Origin: Thermoproteota archaeon
Lineage (GTDB): Archaea > Thermoproteota > Thermoprotei > Thermoproteales > Thermocladiaceae
Assembly (NCBI GenBank): GCA_013153895.1
Contig: JAADDN010000017.1
Location: forward strand, 1 to 5,060
Direction: 5' to 3'
Length of the DNA stretch: 5,060 nt
Shown: positions 1 through 5,060 of the stretch, in pieces
How positions within the stretch are numbered: position 1 is the stretch's first letter
Layout: each line of letters opens with the position of its first letter
The notes under the pieces: generated by a model
The model's input: only the letters and a program-made list of their open reading frames with translations
The model's database searches: none
Told to the model about the DNA's origin: nothing
Made by a program: the position numbers and the translations under genes

Positions 1-2216
1 AGTCTACATATCTTAGAGATCAAGCATATGCTAATGCTAGTGTCTCAGTCTCCACTAACGAGAGCTCTAACACGCGCTGTGGATGCTCTACGAGTTATAC
101 CGTCTCTGCAAGTGCTGGTGCTAGTCTTGTTGATCTATATTTTCAATATGGTCTTAATGGTAGTGGTAATATACCTATCATAGCTAGCCTATATAGATCA
201 CTCTCACATGAATATGCTATTGATAGGAGCGTCTCTAAGAGCTCGAACAGTATTGGTTCTATGAACGGTTCAGCAGGTTGGTCCGGTTCCTGGACCACAT
301 CTGTAGAAGAGTATGGTAGTCCTAACAGTTACAGGATCTACAATATGGCTGGTGGATCATATAGACATAGTAGTCTAATCGCAATCTCAAGATACTCACC
401 AAGTAGTAGTTTGTCAACATACGCATATGCTAGTGTAAGTATTACTCACAACCCTGATGAATTCACCTGTAACTGCTCTAAGTGCGGTGACTCATGTAGC
501 TGCAGCATATCTGCAACATCTAGCGCATATGCTCACGCATATCTGAGATTAATGACAAAATTAACCGGTGGTGAATTGATTCTACGTGCTGGTTTGGCTA
601 GGATGGGTGGTGGTTGGCTTAAGCCTGTGTTTAATAGGCTCGTATGTAACAACTATGGCTGCATATGGTATTCTAACAGAGACCCATGGAATCATAGTGG
701 TGATTTAAGTATTGATTGGTTTCCAACATATCCATTGCCGGGTCAGAGGGTTAATATAACGATAACGTTTGGTACTGGTGATTCTCAGCCGGTTAGGTTA
801 TGGGTTTATCGTGTAGTTGAGAAAGTATGGGTTAATGGTCATGTTAGGGTTAGGACATATAGTTTGCATTTGGTAACTTCATGGGAGATTAGTGAAGTTT
901 TACACGGTTGGAAATATGTTTCACATAGTCTGAAAATGATTGCAGATCCAGGACATGCAAAGATTAGCTTTACATGGAAGATGCCTAACGGCTACTTGAC
1001 AATATGTGCAGCTGGTTGGGGAATATTTACGAGACTCATAAACAAGTGCTGGATAATTACGCCACCAATAGTAATAGTCGACATCTTTCCAATACGTGTA
1101 CTGCCAATATTTAAGAATGGTAATGTAGCTGGTTATCATGGTCTTGTGACTTTGCAAGATATTGTTGCTCCTCGTGAAGTATTTTGGTATGGTGTTCTAG
1201 TTAGAGTATTTGTCCCAGATAAGTATACTATTACTCTAAGCGTCCCATCCTCATTTACTATCGTAGACTACTCAGTCAACTCTATTAGACCTATCTCAAG
1301 TAGTGGCCCAATATCGGTAAGTAGGTACTTTAGGACTGGTCTCTGGCTGATACTGTATCCAGCTGGTGTAGTACTGCCGTATAGGGGTAGGCTTCAGGTA
1401 GTATATGTGAATAATGTTAGCGTTGTTACGTATCTAGCACCTAGTCTAGGTCCTAGACTAGACTATGCTACATATAGGATGTATGCAACTGTTAGCAACT
1501 ACTTCATTTATCATGAGCTACTTGCAGTATCTAGAATAGTTCTCACGCATATAGTATCAAGCTACTACATGCTACAACACTATATTCTACCAATAGTGAA
1601 GTGGGCTATATGTCTGGAGAGTCCAGGAGCAGTAGAGTGTCATGGTGATCCATATGTTCTTGGTCGTGCATATATGTTAGAGCTCTACTGTCCTCATAAC
1701 ATAGTTCTACAGTACGCTTCCTGGTCCTGGTATAATAGTGATATAGCTACTCGATATATCACGGATCTAGCCTGCAGGTTCTACCATGTAGCATGTAGCT
1801 ATCCTATAGGTGCTTCAGCGATAGCAGAACCTAGTCCAGTAGTTATTAGGAGCTTAGTAGGATCTTACTGTAGGTTGAAGCTCCTAGACACGTATCTTCC
1901 AGCTGTTTCTAGATACGTGAAGTATAGTATAAGAGGAGTATATGTACGTACTATAGGTAGGATCTATAGGGTAGAGCTTCATGATGATACTGTAGGAGTA
2001 TGCTGCCACATATGTAAGATACTTCTCGTAGAGAAAGTATGTAGGTATGGTATGCTTTGTATAGTTGCTCGTACTAGTGAAGGCATATCTGAAGCATATA
2101 TCAATATTGTGAGACTCACTAGATCTAGCATATATGTCACAGCTAGACTCATGCCCACTATACTAGACGAGGTTCTTCTAGCAGAGACATATAGAACATA
2201 TATGAGAGTCGGCTAA
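1..2216 (+). CDS. Large Cys/Ser/Tyr-rich, probably exported repeat protein (5' end outside window)
   Basis: The reading frame is open from base 3 to the TAA at 2214-2216 (737 visible residues). The first in-frame ATG (261) is therefore internal: the upstream 86 codons look equally coding and contain a copy of a repeated module, so the true start lies left of the window. Numbering from base 3, residues 1-190 are Ser/Ala/Tyr-rich and hold two copies of a motif of the form YAxASVSx followed by CxC, with Tyr at 9 and 140. Residues about 240-475 look like successive beta-strand domains (alternating V/I/T/Y, for example around QRVNITITF). The last 260 residues look more mixed or helical, with scattered cysteines including a CCHIC cluster. 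No C-terminal membrane anchor is seen and the signal-peptide region is out of view. The composition suggests a disulfide-rich secreted or surface protein of a hyperthermophile; this is inference. I recognise no family. The 47-base gap to the RHH gene permits co-transcription. Confidence 0.8.
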   Translation, partial: STYLRDQAYANASVSVSTNESSNTRCGCSTSYTVSASAGASLVDLYFQYGLNGSGNIPIIASLYRSLSHEYAIDRSVSKSSNSIGSMNGSAGWSGSWTTSVEEYGSPNSYRIYNMAGGSYRHSSLIAISRYSPSSSLSTYAYASVSITHNPDEFTCNCSKCGDSCSCSISATSSAYAHAYLRLMTKLTGGELILRAGLARMGGGWLKPVFNRLVCNNYGCIWYSNRDPWNHSGDLSIDWFPTYPLPGQRVNITITFGTGDSQPVRLWVYRVVEKVWVNGHVRVRTYSLHLVTSWEISEVLHGWKYVSHSLKMIADPGHAKISFTWKMPNGYLTICAAGWGIFTRLINKCWIITPPIVIVDIFPIRVLPIFKNGNVAGYHGLVTLQDIVAPREVFWYGVLVRVFVPDKYTITLSVPSSFTIVDYSVNSIRPISSSGPISVSRYFRTGLWLILYPAGVVLPYRGRLQVVYVNNVSVVTYLAPSLGPRLDYATYRMYATVSNYFIYHELLAVSRIVLTHIVSSYYMLQHYILPIVKWAICLESPGAVECHGDPYVLGRAYMLELYCPHNIVLQYASWSWYNSDIATRYITDLACRFYHVACSYPIGASAIAEPSPVVIRSLVGSYCRLKLLDTYLPAVSRYVKYSIRGVYVRTIGRIYRVELHDDTVGVCCHICKILLVEKVCRYGMLCIVARTSEGISEAYINIVRLTRSSIYVTARLMPTILDEVLLAETYRTYMRVG
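27..530 (+). repeat. Protein-level repeat module within the left gene, period 131 residues
   Basis: Two copies of the same pattern lie 393 bases (131 codons) apart. Copy one reads YANASVSV, an STN triplet and, 17 residues after the Tyr, CGC. Copy two (from base 420) reads YAYASVSI, a THN triplet and, 16 residues after the Tyr, CNC, within a five-cysteine cluster (CNCSKCGDSCSC). Weaker similarity continues after the cysteines: an aromatic segment and a Gly turn (GLNGSG against KLTGG) lead into a hydrophobic strand ending in Ala/Leu and Arg. The module probably extends left of the window, so the total copy number is unknown. DNA similarity is low apart from short gcatatgct blocks, so the duplication is old or the motif is under selection. 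Confidence 0.55.
1441..1461. repeat. Perfect 10-base inverted repeat inside the left gene
   Basis: CTAGTCTAGG, one spacer base T, then CCTAGACTAG. The arms are exact reverse complements. It lies in the coding stretch for APSLGPRLDY, between the beta-rich and C-terminal parts of the protein. It could be a protein-binding site or mRNA hairpin, or a by-product of the very common CTAG-containing codon pairs here. No function is shown. Confidence 0.5.
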
Positions 2217-2263
2217 CCCTACTACTCACATTCTTTTCCAATATATTTCCCTATACGTGTAGT
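2217..2263 (+). terminator. Pyrimidine-rich intergenic tract after the left gene, also upstream of the RHH gene
   Basis: The 47-base gap contains CATTCTTTTCC followed by the A/T run AATATATTT (about 2240-2248). A T-rich tract without a hairpin is the usual archaeal terminator type, so partial termination may occur here. The AATATATTT run is TATA-like, but its centre lies only about 20 bases before the ATG at 2264, closer than the roughly 26-28 expected for a leaderless start. It is therefore a weak promoter candidate. No Shine-Dalgarno site precedes the ATG. Confidence 0.35.
2233..2244 (+). repeat. 12-base direct repeat CTTTTCCAATAT, copy 1
   Basis: An identical 12-mer lies at 3231-3242. Both copies lie about 17-21 bases after a stop codon on the plus strand and follow an ACAT context (ACATT here, ACAT at copy 2). 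The shared position suggests a terminator or 3'-end element, but one chance 12-base match in a window of this size is not improbable. Confidence 0.4.
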
Positions 2264-2926
2264 ATGAATGTTCTACTACTAGTCCTATCACCAGACGATA
2301 CTAACAAAATATACTACGCATCCTGTAGTGAGACCTGTAAAACACGTGAAGAATTCTTCAGAAAATGCATCATATCTAGACCTGGACTACCACACCTACA
2401 GTATGTACGTCTACGTGATCTTGCATTAGATATAAACGTTAGGAGGTTTCTACTAGAAGATGTTGATTATATAGCTATCATGAATATAGGTCACGCAGTA
2501 CCAGAATTCTTCCATATACTACCTAAGGACAGGGTAGAGTTTACGGTTAATTCGGTGATCCTGAGACTAGGAAATGGTAAGCGTAGGATTATTACGTTAC
2601 CAAGAATCTACGATGTACCACACTTCGAGATCACTGAGATAGATGATCCAGATCCAAGTAGTGAGAGTAATAGGACAGTTGTAGATGGGTCCTGTACTTA
2701 CCTAAGTACAGAACTCTTCTACAATAGAGAGAACAGTAGGAAATATATCAGTCTCGCAGTAGATGGGTCCACATTAGAGGAGGTTGATAGGATAGCTCAG
2801 AGATTAGGAACAACACGTAACGGACTAATCAGACTACTGCTTCATGCAGTAGCAAACCACATAATAACCCTAAGAAGAAGCAGTAAAGAAGTAGAACTAT
2901 GCCTACAAGACAGGTGTAATCAATAA
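2264..2926 (+). CDS. Ribbon-helix-helix (CopG/Arc-type) DNA-binding protein with unknown N-terminal domain
   Basis: 220 residues. The C-terminal part (about 160-200; bases 2741-2863) has the RHH layout. A short beta strand (KYISLAVDG) is followed by helix one (STLEEVDRIAQRLG), a TT/RN turn (TTRNG) and helix two (LIRLLLHAVANHI). RHH proteins dimerise, pair their strands into an antiparallel ribbon in the DNA major groove and usually bind short palindromes as repressors. Residues 1-125 form a separate mixed alpha/beta region starting with a hydrophobic strand (MNVLLLVLS) that I do not recognise. It could sense a ligand or bind a partner. An acidic/Ser linker (IDDPDPSSES) joins the two parts. 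The start is the ATG at 2264; no Shine-Dalgarno site is visible. The stop is 5 bases before the next ATG, so the two genes are almost certainly co-transcribed. Confidence is good for the RHH fold and low for the specific role; an antitoxin role is possible. Confidence 0.8.
   Translation: MNVLLLVLSPDDTNKIYYASCSETCKTREEFFRKCIISRPGLPHLQYVRLRDLALDINVRRFLLEDVDYIAIMNIGHAVPEFFHILPKDRVEFTVNSVILRLGNGKRRIITLPRIYDVPHFEITEIDDPDPSSESNRTVVDGSCTYLSTELFYNRENSRKYISLAVDGSTLEEVDRIAQRLGTTRNGLIRLLLHAVANHIITLRRSSKEVELCLQDRCNQ
2347..2360. repeat. 14-base perfect palindrome in the RHH gene
   Basis: TGAAGAATTCTTCA is its own reverse complement. It covers codons for the EEFF residues near the N terminus. A possible intragenic operator for an RHH dimer, but a perfect palindrome of this length is expected by chance about once in every few such windows. 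Confidence 0.3.
2681..2770 (+). repeat. 12-base direct repeat GTAGATGGGTCC, 78 bases apart, in the RHH gene
   Basis: Copies at 2681-2692 and 2759-2770 are exactly 26 codons apart and in frame, so both encode VDGS, once in the linker and once at the end of the RHH strand. The last base of the first copy is the first base of the inverted repeat at 2692-2711. This may be the trace of a small in-frame duplication or gene rearrangement at the domain junction. Confidence 0.4.
2692..2711. repeat. Perfect 9-base inverted repeat at the domain junction of the RHH gene
   Basis: CTGTACTTA, spacer CC, TAAGTACAG. The arms match exactly. It sits in the coding sequence between the N-terminal domain and the RHH domain. 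Size and symmetry suit a binding site for a dimeric RHH protein, so autoregulation from inside the gene is conceivable; an mRNA hairpin is the alternative. Function is inferred only. Confidence 0.45.
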
Positions 2927-2931
2927 AATCC

Positions 2932-3210
2932 ATGAATAGGAAAACAATAGTCAAGATCATTGACATTATTATAATAATCGTGACAGTATACTTACAGATC
3001 CTTCTACTACTAGTAGCATCAGAACCATACAAGTACCTTCAAACCCTAACACTAACATATCCCATAAACATTACACTACTAGCATTAACCTACATAACAA
3101 CAATAGTAAGAACATTCCTAACAAGAAAAATAACACCAACATACCTACTACACATACAAACAATAACAACACTAACACTACTAACAACACTAAGCAGATA
3201 TATTAAGTAG
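2932..3210 (+). CDS. Small multi-span membrane protein, 92 residues, unknown function
   Basis: A basic N terminus (NRK) is followed by a long hydrophobic segment (about residues 8-30, mostly Ile/Val/Leu). A second segment follows at about 44-62 (INITLLALTYITTIV), then a basic loop (RTFLTRK), and a third, Thr/Leu-rich segment lies near 72-88. Two or three membrane spans are likely. The ATG is 5 bases after the stop of the RHH gene, so translation is probably coupled and the pair forms one unit. The second half of the gene is strikingly poor in G (4 G in bases 3041-3190), with third positions almost all A or C; Thr, Leu and Ile dominate accordingly. I recognise no family. A membrane partner, or a toxin controlled by the RHH protein, is a guess from context. 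A hydrophobic antisense frame exists at 2829-3032, but it overlaps both genes and is treated as a shadow. Confidence 0.65.
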   Translation: MNRKTIVKIIDIIIIIVTVYLQILLLLVASEPYKYLQTLTLTYPINITLLALTYITTIVRTFLTRKITPTYLLHIQTITTLTLLTTLSRYIK

Positions 3211-3237
3211 TCTGCTTATCTTCTCTACATCTTTTCC
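3191..3237 (+). terminator. Hairpin plus pyrimidine tract ending the RHH/membrane-protein group
   Basis: TAAGCAGA (3191-3198) pairs exactly with TCTGCTTA (3211-3218) across a 12-base loop that contains the TAG stop (3208-3210). It is followed by the T/C-rich TCTTCTCTACATCTTTTCC. This fits a transcription end between convergent genes; the symmetric stem could also act at the 3' end of the minus-strand hydrolase gene, which stops at 3242. Confidence 0.5.
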
Positions 3238-3242
3238 AATAT
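3231..3242 (+). repeat. 12-base direct repeat CTTTTCCAATAT, copy 2
   Basis: Identical to 2233-2244. It lies downstream of the stop of the membrane-protein gene and touches the last base of the minus-strand hydrolase stop codon. Probably part of a pyrimidine-rich transcription end. Confidence 0.4.
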
Positions 3243-4618
3243 CAGAATGTATTGAGTATATGGTATACTTTTGATATTATTAGTCTTCCCTCGCTGACAG
3301 AAGAGTCGCATATGAAGGGTATAGCATTACAATCATACCTTAATGACAGTAGAACATTCTGGCTAACTGCTGATTTTCCCCTAAATATAACGCCAATCTT
3401 ATGAATGCATTCTGACTTCTTAAAAACATAAGGGCTCCAATCACGATTCGAACCGTGATGAGGAACTTGAAGTACACTTATTTTACTGAGTCTTTCGTCT
3501 CCAAGCTGGTTTAATCTATTTTTGGTTCTTCTACTTCTTAGGGACACATCTCCGGTTAATAACTCAGCTCCACAGTGGCAATACGGATTATATAAAGTCT
3601 TTGAGGGCGTTATTTTGTATATACAACGGTATTCGTGAATATGCTTATCCACGCCGTGGTAAAATATTAGCGAATAATCATTTAGATCCCTTATATGTTT
3701 CTCGACTATCCTACGTAACTCCTTCTGCTTACTAGATGTGGTCACTATCTCACGTAATGTGTCAACATCTAACTTGGATATGCGCAATTCGCTCATAATC
3801 TCCTGTTTAATAGACTCTACAACATCTCTATCGATAGGAGGATAAATCATTAAGAATTCATAGAGCCCTAAAATACTTATGCTAAGGTATCCTCTGACCA
3901 TTATGAGTATGTTTTCTCTAAAGAGTCTCTCTAATACTCCTGCTTCTAATGGATACCTCTCACGAAGGTATCTCAACAATCTTTCTGTGTCAGCTCTAAA
4001 AGTATCGTAAATAACCTTCCACAAGTCTTCAGGTCTATCTGTCGGTTTATCTCTAGGTGTCTTTACATTAGGCTCTATCGTAGGTCTATGAGAATAGAAG
4101 TCTTTGTCGGTCGGTGGTAAATCAGAATCATATATTAGCACTATTTTTATGCTATTTCCACTATCTAAGTTCGAAACAATGTAATCAAGAGGGTCTACAT
4201 GAATTAGTATACCATCAGCAGGGTAAGGCTTACCTTCCTCTTTGAACCTCATAATATCGAGTACTAGAGATATAGCTCTCAACTCTGGTGGAAAATAAGG
4301 CAGTACGACAATAGTGCCTCGAAGATTAAAGTATTCGCACATAAAATCTAGCCCCGAAATATGGTCTTGATGAAGATGCGATATCAAGAGAAACGTTAAA
4401 TTTCTATCCGTAGTGCATGAAGAGAACTCAAGTTCACGCCTAATGATGTGTTTGCCTTTCCTGCTACCACAATCATATACCAGATAATAATTTAACGATT
4501 CATCCTGGACATCCATATTCAGCAATAATGTGTATATCAAGCCGTGTCCAACAGCATGAAATATACTTTCTACTCTGATTATATCTTGTTCGCAATTTTT
4601 AATGGATTGAAATGACAT
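3242..4618 (-). CDS. Stand-alone metallo-beta-lactamase-fold hydrolase (ComEC/Rec2-type) with a large insertion
   Basis: 458 residues. The N-terminal strand and turn (FHAVGHG, about 20-26) and VYDCGS (47-52) match the opening of ComEC-like metallo-beta-lactamase (MBL) domains. The metal-binding HLHQDH motif is at 81-86, followed by SGLDFM. Near the C terminus ELLTGD (352-357) supplies the later metal Asp, and VPHHGS (385-390) is the hallmark of the ComEC/Rec2 branch. All expected metal ligands of the family seem present, so an active metal-dependent hydrolase is likely; nucleic acid or a phosphodiester is the probable substrate class, not proven. No ComEC membrane channel segments are seen. 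Between about residues 165 and 320 lies an extra region, charged and helical, that ordinary MBL domains of about 250-300 residues lack. CHC (347-349) precedes the GD motif. The start ATG at 4618 has a TATA-like box about 28 bases upstream, consistent with a leaderless transcript. Base composition is balanced, unlike the skewed neighbours. Related stand-alone MBL proteins are often found near defence genes; that link is inference here. Confidence 0.85.
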   Translation of the reverse strand: MSFQSIKNCEQDIIRVESIFHAVGHGLIYTLLLNMDVQDESLNYYLVYDCGSRKGKHIIRRELEFSSCTTDRNLTFLLISHLHQDHISGLDFMCEYFNLRGTIVVLPYFPPELRAISLVLDIMRFKEEGKPYPADGILIHVDPLDYIVSNLDSGNSIKIVLIYDSDLPPTDKDFYSHRPTIEPNVKTPRDKPTDRPEDLWKVIYDTFRADTERLLRYLRERYPLEAGVLERLFRENILIMVRGYLSISILGLYEFLMIYPPIDRDVVESIKQEIMSELRISKLDVDTLREIVTTSSKQKELRRIVEKHIRDLNDYSLIFYHGVDKHIHEYRCIYKITPSKTLYNPYCHCGAELLTGDVSLRSRRTKNRLNQLGDERLSKISVLQVPHHGSNRDWSPYVFKKSECIHKIGVIFRGKSAVSQNVLLSLRYDCNAIPFICDSSVSEGRLIISKVYHILNTF

Positions 4619-4640
4619 GTTAACGTAGGTTCTACACAGA

Positions 4641-4652
4641 CCTTAAAAAACC
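4641..4652 (-). promoter_or_regulatory. TATA-like promoter of the hydrolase gene
   Basis: On the minus strand the sequence reads GGTTTTTTAAGG, with its centre about 28 bases before the ATG at 4618. This is the spacing expected when transcription begins at or next to the start codon. Purine-rich AGAAGG just upstream could serve as the TFB recognition element. No Shine-Dalgarno site precedes the ATG. Confidence 0.5.
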
Positions 4653-4733
4653 TTCTTTCAGGAGATATCTATTTCTGGCAATTACTTGGTATTGATGTAA
4701 TGGATTTCGAAAAAGTATTTCTCACAGTAGACA

Positions 4734-4742
4734 CTTATAAGA
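4734..4742 (+). promoter_or_regulatory. TATA-like promoter for the right-hand gene
   Basis: CTTATAAGA is a good crenarchaeal box A. Transcription would begin near 4763-4767, upstream of the GTG at 4799 and close to an out-of-frame ATG at 4770. It supports a gene start downstream of the alternative in-frame ATG at 4700. The spacer 4619-4733 otherwise shows no gene, RNA or repeat that I can support. Confidence 0.45.
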
Positions 4743-4798
4743 TTAGAAAAATAGCCAAAAGAACATCACATGGTTCTTTCTCGAGAATTTTATCCTCC

Positions 4799-5060
4799 GT
4801 GTTTTTGTTTTGTTTCTGTTTTTGTTGTTTTGTGGTTTCTGTGGAGGATGTGGTTGGGTTGGAGTTGGGGGTTCTTGATGTTGGTTTAGTGCCTTATGTG
4901 CCTCACGTTGCGTATGTTGATGATAGTGTGAAGAAGTCGCGTGCTGATTTAGTGTCGAGGGTTATTGTGTATGCTGGTTGGGAGTTTGAGAAGTATAGGT
5001 ACTATGTTGTTAATCATGAGAATGCTCACTTATCTGTGTGCCCACGTTCTCCTGGCTGGG
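4799..5060 (+). CDS. Start of a G/T-rich gene with hydrophobic leader, probably exported or membrane-anchored (3' end outside window)
   Basis: One plus-strand frame stays open to the window end (87 complete codons from the GTG at 4799). It begins with a Phe/Cys/Val-rich hydrophobic stretch (MFLFCFCFCCFVV), then a soluble-looking part (VEDVVGLELGVLDVGLV, later YAGWEFEKYRYYVV). The leader resembles a signal peptide or membrane anchor but lacks a basic N-terminal region if GTG 4799 is used. The same frame is open back to 4616 with an ATG at 4700, which would add 33 residues, including Lys/Arg, before the hydrophobic core. The TATA-like box at 4734-4742 argues against 4700, and downstream GTG/TTG codons at 4850/4859 follow a GGAGG. 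The start is therefore uncertain. Minus-strand frames here are closed by stops. Third codon positions are mostly G or T. No family recognised; it may be another surface protein like the left-hand one. Confidence 0.55.
   Translation, partial: MFLFCFCFCCFVVSVEDVVGLELGVLDVGLVPYVPHVAYVDDSVKKSRADLVSRVIVYAGWEFEKYRYYVVNHENAHLSVCPRSPGW

Noticed and set aside
261..263. ATG 261 as the start of the left gene
   Set aside because: The frame continues open to the window edge with the same composition and with a first copy of the repeat module, so this Met is internal.
279..297. TGGTCC/GGACCA hairpin with 7-base loop
   Set aside because: A 6-base stem inside coding sequence is common by chance; no tract or context gives it a role.
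921..1157. Minus-strand open frame of 78 codons inside the left gene
   Set aside because: Entirely antisense to a long, well-supported coding region; no promoter or recognisable domain, and odd Tyr/Trp/His-rich composition typical of a shadow frame.
2829..3032. Minus-strand open frame of 67 codons with hydrophobic character
   Set aside because: Antisense of the RHH gene end and of a plus-strand hydrophobic segment, which explains its hydrophobicity. The plus-strand gene has operon spacing and a terminator after it.
3440..3459. Near-perfect 20-base palindrome ATCACGATTCGAACCGTGAT
   Set aside because: It overlaps codons of the PHHGS motif, one symmetric pair mismatches, and the sequence is well explained by the constrained protein motif.
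4619..4798. Possible RNA gene, CRISPR or attachment site in the divergent spacer
   Set aside because: No cloverleaf, box C/D pairing, repeat array or tRNA-end-like sequence could be seen; only two promoter-like elements are supported.

Overview
The window most likely comes from a thermophilic archaeon of the Thermoproteota (crenarchaeal) type or one of its mobile elements. The reasons are AGA/AGG, ATA and CTA/TAG-rich codon use, genes without a convincing Shine-Dalgarno site, a TATA-like box about 28 bases upstream of one start codon (leaderless pattern), T-rich ends after genes, and an extracellular-looking protein rich in cysteine. I cannot name a genus. The sequence alone does not say whether this is core chromosome or accessory DNA, but the mix (giant repeat protein, DNA-binding regulator, tiny membrane protein, stand-alone metallo-beta-lactamase protein) looks like an accessory region.

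Layout. Bases 1-2216 (+) hold the 3' part of a large gene whose start lies left of the window. It encodes a Ser/Tyr/Cys-rich, beta-rich protein, probably exported, with a repeated N-terminal module. After a 47-base gap with a pyrimidine-rich tract come two closely coupled genes. The first (2264-2926, +) encodes a 220-residue protein ending in a ribbon-helix-helix (RHH) DNA-binding domain. The second (2932-3210, +) encodes a 92-residue membrane protein. A hairpin followed by a T/C-rich tract ends this group.

A 458-residue metallo-beta-lactamase-fold hydrolase of the ComEC/Rec2 type runs on the minus strand (4618-3242), convergent with the membrane-protein gene. It has its own TATA-like element about 28 bases upstream of its ATG. 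To the right (from about 4799, +) a strikingly G/T-rich gene begins with a hydrophobic leader and runs off the window.

How the genes work together is only partly readable. The RHH protein probably regulates itself and the membrane-protein gene. The left and right genes probably encode exported proteins. The hydrolase is transcribed separately. The observations most worth following are the repeat module of the left protein, the regulator/membrane-protein pair, the large insertion in the hydrolase, and the extreme opposite base skews of the small membrane gene (almost no G) and the right-hand gene start (almost no C or A).
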